From contig JAHBUR010000005.1 of the NCBI GenBank assembly GCA_019637975.1, positions 115,473-179,472 of the forward strand: a stretch of DNA of 64,000 bases, written 5' to 3'. This stretch comes from Bacteroidota bacterium. GTDB taxonomy: Bacteria > Bacteroidota > Ignavibacteria > UBA10030 > UBA6906. The notes below the pieces were generated by a model, which was not told the DNA's origin, did no database searches, and was given only the letters and a program-made list of their open reading frames with translations. The translations under genes and the position numbers were made by a program. Of this stretch, positions 18,406-27,460 are shown piece after piece; within the stretch, counting starts at the first letter, position 1, and each line of letters opens with the position of its first letter.

Positions 18406-19581
18406 TTACTCTCCCTTTAGCAGCTTGTCTGCGGTGTCAAAAGCAGCCTTCGCTTCTTTTGTCATGTTGAGATTTGCGTACAGTCTGCCAAGCGCCTGAT
18501 AGATTGTCGGGTCGTCTTTTTTGAACTCCGTCACCTTCTCAAAATAGGTGAGAGCTGACTTGAACTTATCTTTGTACCTTAAATCAGCCTTCTCTTTCCC
18601 TTTGCTGTCTTCGACCTTCTTGTCCGACTCTGCCTTCATTGCCACACCCCAGTTTTGATACGCAACGCCAACATTATACACGCCGTCTTGGTACATATCA
18701 TCCTTGTTGTCGGGCTCGATCTCGATCATTTTCTGGAATTGGGTGATGCCTTCTTCGAAGCGATCTTTCTTGATCAGGTACAGACCGTAGGCATAGCGGC
18801 ACAGCCGGTTATTCTCGTCCTGCTTGATGCAGCCGGAAGTCAACTCAAGAATCTTGTCATCCTGTTTCGAATGCTCATAGGCAGTAATAAGACTTCTGAT
18901 GTTTTCCGGATCGGCGGGATCCGCTTCGTATGCCTTAAGCAGCGCATCGGCAGCCAACCGATACTCGGCAATGGCCCCGCTTGCATCCTTTGCATCAGCC
19001 TTGGCATTACCTTGATTCATGTGCAAGTCGCCGAGTAGACGTGCAGCCTCTGTACGTCGCGGATCTTTCTCCAAGCATGTCTTCAGAAACGAGATTGCCT
19101 GGTTATTGTCTTTTTTCGCATACGAAGCCAACCCTGCCACGTAATACGTACTTGCGCTATCCGGTGCCATTACAATGGCTGTTTTGAACAAGCTCACTGC
19201 CTTGTCATATTTGGCAGGATCGTCTCTGCCTTCATTATAGGCTGCAATTCCTTCATTGTAGTTGCTTGCCCAAGCGGCAAGTCTGTACCGATCAATCTCG
19301 GTTTTGTGCGAGTTGCCGGCTGCAAGGGTCTTGGTAAAGGCTTCATGCATCCCGATGTGATCCTTGAGTTCGGAACGAACCTGTCCGAGCATGTACCATG
19401 CTTCTTCGTTCTTGTCGTTCTTTGCAACCTCCTTCATCAGGCTTTCTTCGGCCTTCTTCCAGTCTTTTTGCTGCATTGCGAGCTTGGCAGTCGTGATTTC
19501 AGCGGAGCCGCATTGAAAACCGGTAACGCTTACGTACACCACGGCAAGCACAAGAGCGACCAGGGGAGTTAGTTGTTTCAT
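18406..19581 (-). CDS. TPR-repeat lipoprotein
   Basis: A 391-residue protein. I chose the ATG at 19581 (ribosome site TAGGAG), which gives the signal MKQLTPLVALVLAVVYVSVT and a lipobox ending in Cys (GFQC-GS). A longer frame to 19659 only adds residues before the signal. The mature part is made of tetratricopeptide repeats, for example DWKKAEESLMKEVAKNDKNE, YYVAGLASYAKKDNNQAISF and YQALGRLYANLNMTKEAKAA. TPR lipoproteins usually scaffold envelope complexes, but the partner is unknown. The gene leads the unit with DUF3467. Confidence 0.85.
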   Translation of the reverse strand: MKQLTPLVALVLAVVYVSVTGFQCGSAEITTAKLAMQQKDWKKAEESLMKEVAKNDKNEEAWYMLGQVRSELKDHIGMHEAFTKTLAAGNSHKTEIDRYRLAAWASNYNEGIAAYNEGRDDPAKYDKAVSLFKTAIVMAPDSASTYYVAGLASYAKKDNNQAISFLKTCLEKDPRRTEAARLLGDLHMNQGNAKADAKDASGAIAEYRLAADALLKAYEADPADPENIRSLITAYEHSKQDDKILELTSGCIKQDENNRLCRYAYGLYLIKKDRFEEGITQFQKMIEIEPDNKDDMYQDGVYNVGVAYQNWGVAMKAESDKKVEDSKGKEKADLRYKDKFKSALTYFEKVTEFKKDDPTIYQALGRLYANLNMTKEAKAAFDTADKLLKGE

Positions 19582-19641
19582 GATATCTCCTACTAAAAAA
19601 GTAATGTAGATGTGTAATGTTGGCAGGCAACGTGATACAAA

Positions 19642-19670
19642 AATATACCCAAACACCACCTGAAAAACAA
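19642..19670 (-). promoter_or_regulatory. Candidate sigma70 promoter for the TPR-DUF3467 unit
   Basis: On the minus strand TTGTTT (19670-19665), 17 bases, then TATATT (19647-19642), with GGG just before the -10 box. The same TTTGGGTATATTTT string occurs in the lpdA promoter. Confidence 0.5.
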
Positions 19671-19782
19671 GGAACTGTCCGTTGACTTTCCCTCACCTTT
19701 TGGTTAATTTTTCCCCCGATGTTGCATGAAGTTGAATGCAAGGCTGGGTCTGCAACATCCTTGAGTGAGACCTTCCTTTCTT

Positions 19783-19818
19783 CCCGTTTGTTCTTTTCGA
19801 CCCGTTTGTTCTTTTCGA
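19783..19818 (+). repeat. Perfect 18-bp tandem repeat (two copies)
   Basis: CCCGTTTGTTCTTTTCGA occurs at 19783-19800 and again at 19801-19818 with no spacer, in the 302-base divergent gap between the TPR gene and the HIT gene. The rest of this gap holds the minus-strand promoter and nothing else I can support. Confidence 0.9.
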
Positions 19819-19883
19819 ATAGATACGTGAAGCCCGGTTATCGACGAGACCGCTTATTCTAATAATGACTGTGTGATTGAATT

Positions 19884-20297
19884 GTGGATTGTGTTTTTTG
19901 CAAAATTGCCGCGCATCAACTCCCGGCTGAGATTCTGTATGAGACTGAGAACGTCGTTGCGATTCTCGATATCAACCCCATCCATTACGGGCATGCCCTT
20001 GTTATTCCCAAAACACATTGCACAGATTTCCTGCATGTGCGGGAAAGGGACCTTCACGATGTGCTTCACGTGACTCAAATTGTGGCAAGGGCCATGGTAC
20101 AATCACTGGAGCTCGAGGGCTTCAACATATTCTCGAACAACGGCAAGGCGGCAGGACAGTCTGTGTTTCATTTTCACATGCATGTAACGCCGCGTTATCC
20201 CGACGACGACATCAAGTTTGTGCTCACGTTAAAAACATACGACGGCAACGCAATGGCAACTTATGCGGAGAAGATCCGTCGACTTATTACCAACTAA
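19884..20297 (+). CDS. HIT family protein (Hint-type nucleotide hydrolase)
   Basis: A 137-residue protein with the whole histidine-triad layout: N-terminal [18 protein letters not shown], then [40 protein letters not shown] and the triad [13 protein letters not shown] enzymes hydrolyse nucleoside phosphoramidates or dinucleoside polyphosphates. The start is a GTG at 19884 that places the CxxC zinc motif at residues 3-6, as in the family. The ribosome site is weak. The gene lies 31 bases before icd. Confidence 0.93.
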   Translation: MDCVFCKIAAHQLPAEILYETENVVAILDINPIHYGHALVIPKTHCTDFLHVRERDLHDVLHVTQIVARAMVQSLELEGFNIFSNNGKAAGQSVFHFHMHVTPRYPDDDIKFVLTLKTYDGNAMATYAEKIRRLITN

Positions 20298-20328
20298 CTT
20301 CCGGCTTACCCACAAGGAGAAACGAACA

Positions 20329-21582
20329 ATGGCAACATACAAGAAACTGACACCGCCGACGAGCGGGCAAAAAATCTCGATAGTCAACGGAAAGCTCAAC
20401 GTTCCCGACAATCCCATTGTCCCCTTTATTGAAGGAGATGGAACCGGGCCTGATATCTGGCGAGCTTCGCAGATTGTGTTTGACGCGGCCGTCTCGAAAG
20501 CATACGGCAGCAAGAGGAAGATTGTGTGGTTCGAAGTGTATGCCGGCGAGAAATCCAATGTTGTGTACGGCGAAAACACCTGGCTTCCTGATGACACGCT
20601 TGAAGCCATCAAGGAATACACGGTAGGTATAAAGGGCCCGTTGACAACACCGGTGGGTGGCGGTATCCGCTCTATCAACGTTGCATTGCGCCAATTGCTT
20701 GACTTGTATGTTTGTTTGCGACCGGTTCAGTACTTCAAGGGCGTCCCTTCACCCGTCAAACACCCCGAGTTGATCGACATGATCATTTTCAGGGAGAACA
20801 CCGAGGATATTTACGCCGGCATTGAGTGGAAAGCAGGAACTCCCGAGGCTCAAAAAGTGGTGAAATGGCTTCAAACAGAGATGGGGGTGGCGAAGATCAG
20901 GTTTCCTGAAACATCAAGCATCGGCGTGAAACCCGTTTCACAGCAAGGAACTGAACGCCTCGTGCGGGCAGCGATACAGTATGCGGTAAATAACAAGCGT
21001 AAATCGGTTACGTTTGTTCACAAAGGAAACATCATGAAATTCACGGAAGGCAGCTTCAGAGACTGGGGATACGAACTCGCAAAACGCGAATTTGCCGGTA
21101 CGACTGTCTCGTGGGATGATTGCGCCGGGAATCCGCCCGCAGGGAAGGTTCTTATCAAGGACGTGATCGCTGACGCGTTCTTGCAGCAGATTCTGACTCG
21201 TCCGGCGGAATACGATGTTATTGCAACGCTGAATCTCAACGGAGACTATATTTCCGATGCGCTCGCTGCCCAAGTCGGAGGAATAGGAATCGCTCCGGGA
21301 GGAAACATTAACTACGAGAATGGCTATGCCATGTTCGAGGCAACCCACGGAACAGCACCAAAGTACGCGGGGCTTGATAAGGTCAATCCCGGCTCGGTAA
21401 TTCTCAGCGGCGAAATGATGTTCCGTTACTTCGGTTGGACGGAAGCAGCTGACCTGATTATAACCGCCCTCGAAAAAACGATCCAGTCAAAAGTTGTGAC
21501 ATACGACTTTGCCCGACTGATGGATGGCGCAAAGGAAGTAAAATGCTCCGACTTCGGCAAAGCAATCATTTCAAACATGTAA
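20329..21582 (+). CDS. icd: Isocitrate dehydrogenase, NADP-dependent type
   Basis: A 417-residue protein from the ATG at 20329, 8 bases after AAGGAGA; a longer frame to 20263 adds residues without support. It contains [29 protein letters not shown] (substrate serine), [30 protein letters not shown] and [19 protein letters not shown]. The KYAG..KVNPGS segment matches the E. coli-type NADP-binding determinants. It catalyses oxidative decarboxylation of isocitrate to 2-oxoglutarate in the TCA cycle. A terminator follows. Confidence 0.96.
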   Translation: MATYKKLTPPTSGQKISIVNGKLNVPDNPIVPFIEGDGTGPDIWRASQIVFDAAVSKAYGSKRKIVWFEVYAGEKSNVVYGENTWLPDDTLEAIKEYTVGIKGPLTTPVGGGIRSINVALRQLLDLYVCLRPVQYFKGVPSPVKHPELIDMIIFRENTEDIYAGIEWKAGTPEAQKVVKWLQTEMGVAKIRFPETSSIGVKPVSQQGTERLVRAAIQYAVNNKRKSVTFVHKGNIMKFTEGSFRDWGYELAKREFAGTTVSWDDCAGNPPAGKVLIKDVIADAFLQQILTRPAEYDVIATLNLNGDYISDALAAQVGGIGIAPGGNINYENGYAMFEATHGTAPKYAGLDKVNPGSVILSGEMMFRYFGWTEAADLIITALEKTIQSKVVTYDFARLMDGAKEVKCSDFGKAIISNM

Positions 21583-21610
21583 ACATCTCTGTTCTCTCTC
21601 CTTTACTGAG

Positions 21611-21652
21611 GCGTTTCCCGGAACCGGAAATCTTGGGAAACGCTTTTGCTTT
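21611..21652 (+). terminator. Rho-independent terminator after icd
   Basis: A perfect 9-bp stem GCGTTTCCC (21611-21619) and GGGAAACGC (21635-21643), followed by TTTTGCTTT. Confidence 0.85.
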
Positions 21653-21907
21653 AACATCTCTCACCGGCGTCATACTAACTCCCGCCTCTTGTCCACTCAT
21701 CGTTCATCGCATACAGGAAGATTGAACAACGTATTGATTGCAGTTCTACAAACCGCGGCGTGCATACCTCACCGATACGAAGACCATGCAATCAGTTCAA
21801 CAAATCCGCTCACCTGGAAATGGCACACGGTTAGTTGTAGAAAAGGACATCGGAAAAGGATTCTACTCAGTAACATTCAACCATACATTACACAGAAAGG
21901 TAATCAC
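21653..21907 (+). other. Gap before the small lipoprotein gene
   Basis: An open frame runs through this gap in frame with the lipoprotein gene (from 21689), but the 73 extra residues are not protein-like and come before the signal peptide. No convincing promoter boxes were found. Confidence 0.4.
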
Positions 21908-22402
21908 GTGAGAATACTTTCATTCTTTGTTGCGCTTGTTGTTGCAGTGGCTTTCTTAGGATGTCAGGACGGCAACAGCCCAATTGCGCCCGAACACGCA
22001 TCAATAACTCCGACATTTGTGAAAAGTGCATCCATTCCCGGAGGCTTGCTTATTCTGAACGCGGAAGTGAGTTCGGGTTACGGCAACGTTCATGAGATCG
22101 TCTACGACCTTGGAGGCTCAATCCGGTACTCGCTTGTAACCGAAGAGGGTGGAAAAAGCATCCTCGAACTCTTGATCGATGCCACGTTGACGGAAAAGAA
22201 CGCAAACGGAGAAGTCAAGAAGATTCAATCCGAAAAAGCGGAGTATTTCGAGGCGCTCGAGGAGATAACATTCTTCTCCCAGGAATTCTCAGTTGATGGT
22301 ACGCAAGGCAGCCTCCACTTGTTCATCGAATTCCAACTTAGCGGCAACCAGATTCAAGTACAGAGGGTTGCATTGGTTGATTCAAACGAAGCTGCAGGAT
22401 AA
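21908..22402 (+). CDS. Small predicted lipoprotein
   Basis: A 164-residue protein from the GTG at 21908 (ribosome site AAAGG). The N-terminus VRILSFFVALVVAVAFLGC is a lipoprotein signal with lipobox AFLGC. The mature part is acidic and mixed alpha/beta, and no family is recognised. It stands alone between the icd terminator and a second terminator at 22422. Confidence 0.65.
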   Translation: MRILSFFVALVVAVAFLGCQDGNSPIAPEHASITPTFVKSASIPGGLLILNAEVSSGYGNVHEIVYDLGGSIRYSLVTEEGGKSILELLIDATLTEKNANGEVKKIQSEKAEYFEALEEITFFSQEFSVDGTQGSLHLFIEFQLSGNQIQVQRVALVDSNEAAG

Positions 22403-22421
22403 GCAGACAAACAAATAACGA

Positions 22422-22462
22422 AACGTCCCGGCACAGCCATCAGTGTCGGGACGTTCCTTTTT
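22422..22462. terminator. Terminator shared by convergent genes
   Basis: A 9-bp stem AACGTCCCG (22422-22430) and CGGGACGTT (22447-22455), then CCTTTTT on the plus strand. The minus strand also has an A/T flank, so it may serve both the lipoprotein gene and the PspC gene. Confidence 0.8.
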
Positions 22463-22477
22463 CAGAAACAGATCTTC

Positions 22478-23209
22478 TCAGGAAATCTTGTATGAGGGAA
22501 TTTCTTTCGGCAGAATAATTGCCATCAGGATGTACCCGAGCAATACAATTCCGCCGGACGCAAATGCAGCAACAAGAAACAGAATTCGGACGATGGTGGA
22601 ATCAATCCCGAAATACTCCCCCAACCCTCCACACACACCAAACAACTTGCTGTCCGTGAAGGATCGATACAGGCGACGAGGCTGTTGAGACTGCTCTTCA
22701 GAATAGGATGGCACAGGCTCACCTGTTGCTTGATCGGGCGCAGCAGTCGCCGGTTTGGTAAGTGAATTCCTGCCTCCCCACAGAAATGCAACACCTGCCA
22801 GGATCAACAAAACAGGGACAAGCAAATCGGGGCCGAACCACCACCAATTATGCCAGAATGAAAAGCCCATGTTGTGAAGGAAGAGGACAAATCCTATGGC
22901 CATCAACAGGATACCCCAGAAGAGACTGTTCTTTTTCGATGACGACGCACCTGCGTCCGGAGTAGACGAGGGGGTTGCCGGTTCTGCTTTTTGGAAGGCC
23001 GCCATATTGAACGGCTCTTTGGGAACCACGATCATTGCAGCAATATACAGCAAGATGCCCGAGCCACCCATGAGCGTGAGCAGAACCCATGCGATGCGAA
23101 CGAGGGTCGGATCGAGGTTGAAGTATTTCGCCAATCCACCGCACACACCGTCGATCATTCGGTCTGATCGGGATTTATAGAATCTCTTTACGCCGGTTGA
23201 TTCTGACAT
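22478..23209 (-). CDS. PspC-domain membrane protein with two PspC domains
   Basis: A 243-residue protein from the ATG at 23209 (AGGAGG six bases upstream). It has two PspC domains: KRFYKSRSDRMIDGVCGGLA with a membrane helix (about 5-65), and RLYRSFTDSKLFGVCGGLG with helices near the C-terminus. Between them lie helices of a LiaF/DUF5668-like segment (SLFWGILLMAIGFVLF). PspC proteins are linked to envelope stress response. The two-domain order is less common than a single PspC domain. It is a single gene between terminators. Confidence 0.88.
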   Translation of the reverse strand: MSESTGVKRFYKSRSDRMIDGVCGGLAKYFNLDPTLVRIAWVLLTLMGGSGILLYIAAMIVVPKEPFNMAAFQKAEPATPSSTPDAGASSSKKNSLFWGILLMAIGFVLFLHNMGFSFWHNWWWFGPDLLVPVLLILAGVAFLWGGRNSLTKPATAAPDQATGEPVPSYSEEQSQQPRRLYRSFTDSKLFGVCGGLGEYFGIDSTIVRILFLVAAFASGGIVLLGYILMAIILPKEIPSYKIS

Positions 23210-23284
23210 GCCTGCCTCCTGTTGAATGGTGATTTCTACGTTGTGGTACGCAATGCCCATTGGCAAGTTGCATCCGTAAACCAG

Positions 23285-23310
23285 AAAAGCCGGTCTGCGA
23301 CCGGCCTTTT
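23285..23310. terminator. Bidirectional-type terminator after frr
   Basis: AAAAGCCGGTC (23285-23295), a 3-base loop, then GACCGGCCTTTT (23299-23310). On the minus strand it lies 30 bases past the frr stop. Confidence 0.85.
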
Positions 23311-23339
23311 GCTAAATGATGGCAACGTACATTTACGCG

Positions 23340-23897
23340 TTACACTTCCATGATTTCTTTCTCTTTGTGCGCTAAAAGTGTGTCAATATCCTTTACGAAT
23401 TTGTCAGTCAGTTTCTGGGTTTCCTGCTCGCCCCGCTTGCGGTCGTCTTCCGACAAATGCTCAGATTTCTCCGACTTTTTCAGATGTTCAATCGCATCAC
23501 GGCGGATGTTGCGAATGGCAACCTTCCCTTCTTCGCCAAATTTCTTTGCCAGTTTTACAAGCTCACGACGGCGTTCTTCATTAAGAGGAGGAATCGGCAC
23601 GCGGATCAAGTCTGCATCTTTCATGGGATTCATTCCAATGTTTGCAGCTTGAATGGCCTTCACAATCGGATCGAGCATGCTCTTGTCCCACGGAGTAACA
23701 GTAAGGGTATGGAGATCAGCGACGCTGACATTTCCCACTTGATTGAGCGGAGTCGGCGTTCCGTAATAATCAACCTTGATGGAATCGAGAAGTGTTGTTG
23801 TTGCTTTGCCGGTTCGAATTCTGACGAGTTCCTGGCGCACCACATCCGTAGCTTTCGTCATTCGTGTTTCGGTATCTTTAAGGATCTCTTTTATCAT
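23340..23897 (-). CDS. frr: Ribosome recycling factor
   Basis: The 185-residue protein is RRF, with VRTGKATTTLLDSIKVDYYG near the N-terminus (family pattern RTGRA..LLD.I.V.YYG), LTVTPWDKSML, and the C-terminal IRNIRRDAIEHLKK..EDDRKRGEQETQKLTDKFV region. It splits post-termination ribosomes together with EF-G. It ends the rpsB-tsf-pyrH-frr block, 21 bases after pyrH. Confidence 0.97.
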   Translation of the reverse strand: MIKEILKDTETRMTKATDVVRQELVRIRTGKATTTLLDSIKVDYYGTPTPLNQVGNVSVADLHTLTVTPWDKSMLDPIVKAIQAANIGMNPMKDADLIRVPIPPLNEERRRELVKLAKKFGEEGKVAIRNIRRDAIEHLKKSEKSEHLSEDDRKRGEQETQKLTDKFVKDIDTLLAHKEKEIMEV

Positions 23898-23918
23898 AGT
23901 GTAACCTTCGTTGTTGTT

Positions 23919-24647
23919 CTACGATGAAGCAAGCTCATGAACTCTCGTTCCGATCTCCTCTCCCGTCATCAAGCGTTTCAGGTTGCCGGGTTTGTTCATA
24001 TTGAAGACAAGAATAGGCAATTTGTTCTCCCGGCAGAGAGTTATTGCCGTCATGTCCATCACGTTGAGATTTCTCTTCAGCACATCGATATAGGAGATTT
24101 CAGGAAACTTCATGGCATGGGGATTTTTTTCGGGATCGGAATCGTATACACCGTCCACGCGGGTTCCCTTGATGATAACATCGGCCTCGATTTCCACTGC
24201 ACGCAATGCCGCCGCCGTATCGGTGGTGAAATACGGATTGCCCGTTCCGGCTCCGAAGATGACGATTCTATTCTTCTCAAGATGTCTTACGGCTCGCCTG
24301 CGGATAAACGGTTCGGCAATCACTTCCATTCTGATTGCAGAAATGAGTCGGGTAACCAAATCCTGATGCTCGAGGGCACTCTGCAACGCCAGTGCGTTGA
24401 TGAGTGTGGCGAGCATTCCCATGTGATCGCCCGTTACCTTGTCGATATTATCGGATGAGTTGGAGACGCCACGATAGATATTTCCTCCACCAATCACAAT
24501 CCCCACTTGGGCACCCAAATCGTACACGGATTTGATTTCGAGGGCGTATTGCTTTAACACTGCCGAGTCGATACCGAACTGCTTGTCTCCCATCAGCGCC
24601 TCGCCGCTCAGTTTCAGCAAGACACGCCTGTATTTGAGTTTGCTCAT
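23919..24647 (-). CDS. pyrH: UMP kinase
   Basis: A 242-residue protein from the ATG at 24647, giving [20 protein letters not shown]. Family motifs are [46 protein letters not shown] and [13 protein letters not shown]. It phosphorylates UMP to UDP. No clear Shine-Dalgarno lies before this ATG. A hairpin with a T tract separates it from tsf, so it may be partly uncoupled from rpsB-tsf. Confidence 0.97.
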   Translation of the reverse strand: MSKLKYRRVLLKLSGEALMGDKQFGIDSAVLKQYALEIKSVYDLGAQVGIVIGGGNIYRGVSNSSDNIDKVTGDHMGMLATLINALALQSALEHQDLVTRLISAIRMEVIAEPFIRRRAVRHLEKNRIVIFGAGTGNPYFTTDTAAALRAVEIEADVIIKGTRVDGVYDSDPEKNPHAMKFPEISYIDVLKRNLNVMDMTAITLCRENKLPILVFNMNKPGNLKRLMTGEEIGTRVHELASS

Positions 24648-24677
24648 GTATTGAAGTTCATTTGACGTGATACAAAA

Positions 24678-24698
24678 ATGTCCCCTTGAAGGGGACAT
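24678..24698 (-). terminator. Terminator-like palindrome between tsf and pyrH
   Basis: Two 10-base arms (ATGTCCCCTT and AAGGGGACAT) form a perfect palindrome around one base. On the minus strand it is followed by TTTTTGTATC. It begins 6 bases past the tsf stop. It may reduce, rather than stop, transcription into pyrH. Confidence 0.7.
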
Positions 24699-24703
24699 TC
24701 ATG

Positions 24704-25567
24704 TTACTTGGTTTCTTCACCGAGATGAAAACGCTGGAAGCGCTTGATCGAAATCGGCTGACCTGACAATTTGCCTGCCTCGGCAAGGAAGTCCTTGATT
24801 GTTTTCCCGGAATCCTTGATAAACGTTTGTTCCATCAGCGCAACTTCCTGATAATATTTTTCAAGACGACCGAGGGCAATCTTCTCGACGATCTGCGCCG
24901 GCTTTCCTTCATTTGCGGCTTGGGTCTTGTAAATATCGAGTTCACGTTCTATCAGAGATTTTTCAACCTGATCGCGAGAGATGACGAGCGGGTTCATTGC
25001 TGCAACTTGCATTGCCACGTCACGCCCGGCACCGGTTGCCGCTGCGTCAGTTCCGATACCCGTCATTTCGACCAACACGCCTATTTTGTTTCCGAGATGC
25101 GTGTATGCGCTCACAACGCCGTCCGGAGAATCCACAACGCTGAAACGGCGGATTTCTATCTTCTCCCCCACTTTTGCGAGCAAGTCGTTGTAGAGTTCAG
25201 AAACCTTCTTTCCGTTCATCGTCACGTTCATCAGCGCTTCGACCGAAGCCGGACGATGCGCCTCAACCGCCTGGGCAATCGTGTTGGCAAACGTCGCAAA
25301 ATCATCACTGCGCGCCACGAAGTCGGTTTCACAATTCACTTCTACTATGACGCCGCTTTTTCCGTTTGCTGCAATACGTGTGACAATCATGCCTTCTTTG
25401 GCCGCCCTGTCTGCACGCTTCGCTCCGGACGCGGCTCCTTTTTTGCGAAGATACTCGATGGCTGCATTCATGTCTCCGCTCGATGCTTCAAGCGCCCGTT
25501 TGCAGTCCATCATTCCTGCCCCGGTTTTCTCGCGGAGATTCTTGATCATTTCACTGGTGATTTCCAT
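24704..25567 (-). CDS. tsf: Elongation factor Ts
   Basis: The 287-residue protein is EF-Ts: MIKNLREKTGAGMMDCKRAL at the N-terminus, then YLRKKGAASGAKRADRAAKE, VEVNCETDFVARSDDF and MQVAAMNPLVISRDQV. It recycles GDP-bound EF-Tu. It follows rpsB by 34 bases, the usual order. Confidence 0.97.
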   Translation of the reverse strand: MEITSEMIKNLREKTGAGMMDCKRALEASSGDMNAAIEYLRKKGAASGAKRADRAAKEGMIVTRIAANGKSGVIVEVNCETDFVARSDDFATFANTIAQAVEAHRPASVEALMNVTMNGKKVSELYNDLLAKVGEKIEIRRFSVVDSPDGVVSAYTHLGNKIGVLVEMTGIGTDAAATGAGRDVAMQVAAMNPLVISRDQVEKSLIERELDIYKTQAANEGKPAQIVEKIALGRLEKYYQEVALMEQTFIKDSGKTIKDFLAEAGKLSGQPISIKRFQRFHLGEETK

Positions 25568-25601
25568 AACAACAGTTCAGCTTTCCTTTGATGAATCGAA
25601 A

Positions 25602-26363
25602 TCAGTTGAGGGACGCTTTTTCTTCCGCCTCTTTGCTTTTTGCTTCCGCTTCTACCGCCATCTCCATTTGTCGTGCTGCTGCCCGTTCCTTGCCTTCCAG
25701 AATGGCATCTGCAAACACCTTCGTAATAACCTGAATCGACTTCATGGCATCGTCATTCGCCGGAATGACGTAGTCGATATTATCCGGATCACAGTTTGTA
25801 TCAACGATGGCAAAAACCGGAATGCCGAGCCGGTTCGCTTCCTTCACACTAATCGCTTCTTTCTTCACATCAACCACGAACAGGGCCCCGGGTAAGCGCG
25901 TCATTTCAACAACACCGGAAAGTACGCTGTTCAGCTTTTCCTTTTCACGTGTAAGAAAGAGTCCCTCTTTCTTTGTGATCTTATCAAACGTGCCGTCACT
26001 TTCCATTTTCTCTATGTTGGTGAGACGCTTCACGCTTTTGCGAATAGTGGTGAAGTTGGTAAGTGAACCGCCGAGCCATCGTTCGTCGACATAAAACTGT
26101 CCACAACGAACTGCTTCCGCCCTTACGATTTCGCTTGCCTGCTTTTTTGTCCCGACGAACAACACACGCTTCCCTTCGGCAACAACTCTGGCGATGGCAT
26201 TGCACGCTTCTTCAAGAAGGTCACGGGATTTCATGAGGTCTACGATATGAATCCCGTTCCGTTCCATGAAAATGTACGGCTTCATTTTGGGATTCCAACG
26301 GCGGGTGAGGTGTCCGAAGTGACATCCTGCTGCCAACAACTCGGCAACTTCTACTCGAGGCAT
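25602..26363 (-). CDS. rpsB: Ribosomal protein S2
   Basis: A 253-residue protein from the ATG at 26363 (AAAGGAAG upstream), giving [21 protein letters not shown]2 marks include [39 protein letters not shown] and [21 protein letters not shown] long hairpin lies between rpsI and this start and may be a leader element. A longer frame to 26405 is not supported. Confidence 0.97.
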   Translation of the reverse strand: MPRVEVAELLAAGCHFGHLTRRWNPKMKPYIFMERNGIHIVDLMKSRDLLEEACNAIARVVAEGKRVLFVGTKKQASEIVRAEAVRCGQFYVDERWLGGSLTNFTTIRKSVKRLTNIEKMESDGTFDKITKKEGLFLTREKEKLNSVLSGVVEMTRLPGALFVVDVKKEAISVKEANRLGIPVFAIVDTNCDPDNIDYVIPANDDAMKSIQVITKVFADAILEGKERAAARQMEMAVEAEAKSKEAEEKASLN

Positions 26364-26406
26364 GGGGTCTTCCTTTATTTTGTGTTTTTCTTCTGCCTTT
26401 CTCATC

Positions 26407-26453
26407 TTTTGTTGAGATCCCGCTCTGATCGGAGCAGGACACTCTCAACAAAA
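26407..26453 (-). promoter_or_regulatory. Long leader hairpin before rpsB (candidate S2 autoregulatory element)
   Basis: Perfect 11-base arms TTTTGTTGAGA (26407-26417) and TCTCAACAAAA (26443-26453) enclose a second stem (CTGCTC and GAGCGG on the minus strand). It ends 43 bases before the rpsB ATG and is not followed by a T tract on the minus strand, so it does not look like a normal terminator. A leader or processing role is inferred from position. Confidence 0.55.
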
Positions 26454-26502
26454 TCAAAAGGCATGCTTATTTACTGCAACTGCTATGAATCTTACACTCA
26501 GA

Positions 26503-26898
26503 TTAGCGCTTCGAGAACTGGAAGCGTTTTCGCGCCTTTTTCTGTCCGTACTTTTTGCGCTCGACCATACGCGGGTCACGCGTAAGGAGGCGTGCGGTTC
26601 GCAATGAAGCACGATTCTCTTCGCTCATCTCGACAAGTGCGCGGGCAATGGCAAGTTTCACTGCTCCGGCCTGCCCGGTTGAGCCGCCACCCTCAACATT
26701 CACTTTCGCGTCATATTTCCCGGTTGTCTGCGTTGCTTCAAACGGTTTCATCACATCGGCCCGGAGCATCTCGAGGGGAAAGTACTGCTCAACAGGTTTC
26801 CGGTTAATGGTAATTTTTCCCGAACCGGGCAGCAAAATGGCCCGCGCTACGGCTGTTTTTCGTCGACCAACTGCATTTGTTGCGTGTGCGTGTTGCAT
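26503..26898 (-). CDS. rpsI: Ribosomal protein S9
   Basis: A 131-residue S9 with [20 protein letters not shown] at the N-terminus, [20 protein letters not shown] in the middle and the basic C-terminal tail ending [12 protein letters not shown], which reaches the P-site tRNA. It lies 21 bases after rplM, the standard pair. Confidence 0.97.
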   Translation of the reverse strand: MQHAHATNAVGRRKTAVARAILLPGSGKITINRKPVEQYFPLEMLRADVMKPFEATQTTGKYDAKVNVEGGGSTGQAGAVKLAIARALVEMSEENRASLRTARLLTRDPRMVERKKYGQKKARKRFQFSKR

Positions 26899-26919
26899 TC
26901 TTTTTCTACACTCCTGAGA

Positions 26920-27357
26920 TTAGTTGAGATTGTACGCTTCGGGACGTTGCGCAAGATGCGGATGCTCGGCACCGGCATACACTTTCATTTTCTTGATGAT
27001 CTTCCTGCCCAACCGGTTGTGCGGCAACATTCCCTTTACAGCATGTGCGAACACTCGTTCCGGATGTTTGCGAATCAAGTCCTGAAATTTCTCGAACGTT
27101 GCCCCGCCCGGATAGCCCGTGTAGTGGAAGTACTCTTTCAACTCGCTTCGTTTTCCGGTGAGTTTCACATTCGCCGCGTTAACCACAACCACGAAGTCGC
27201 CCAAGTCGGCGTTCGGGGTGAACATCGGCTTGTGCTTGCCGCGAAGAAGTTTCGCAACTTGCGTCGCGACGCGGCCTAAGGTCTGCCCGTTGGCATCAAC
27301 GAGATGCCATTTTTGAGTCGTATCAGACGTCTTGAAGAACTTTGTTGCCTTTTCCAC
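26920..27357 (-). CDS. rplM: Ribosomal protein L13
   Basis: A 145-residue L13 with WHLVDANGQTLGRVATQVAK, DFVVVVNAANVKLTGK, YFHYTGYPGG and GMLPHNRLGRKIIKKMKVYAG. The start is GTG at 27357, with AGGAG 9 bases upstream. It leads the rplM-rpsI pair. Confidence 0.97.
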   Translation of the reverse strand: MEKATKFFKTSDTTQKWHLVDANGQTLGRVATQVAKLLRGKHKPMFTPNADLGDFVVVVNAANVKLTGKRSELKEYFHYTGYPGGATFEKFQDLIRKHPERVFAHAVKGMLPHNRLGRKIIKKMKVYAGAEHPHLAQRPEAYNLN

Positions 27358-27460
27358 TTGAAGTAACTCCTGTTGAAATACGATGAAAAGCTGGGTTCAA
27401 AAGTTGTTAAATTTAGACAAAAGGGGTTAGAGAGTCAACGAGGCCTCTGATTAAGAGTGC

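Noticed and set aside
24678..24698. Perfect palindrome considered as an insertion-sequence end or regulator site
   Set aside because: Position right after the tsf stop and the following T tract fit a terminator better.
24827..25591. Plus-strand open frame (254 codons) opposite tsf
   Set aside because: Rich in Cys, His and Phe with no domain, fully antisense to EF-Ts.
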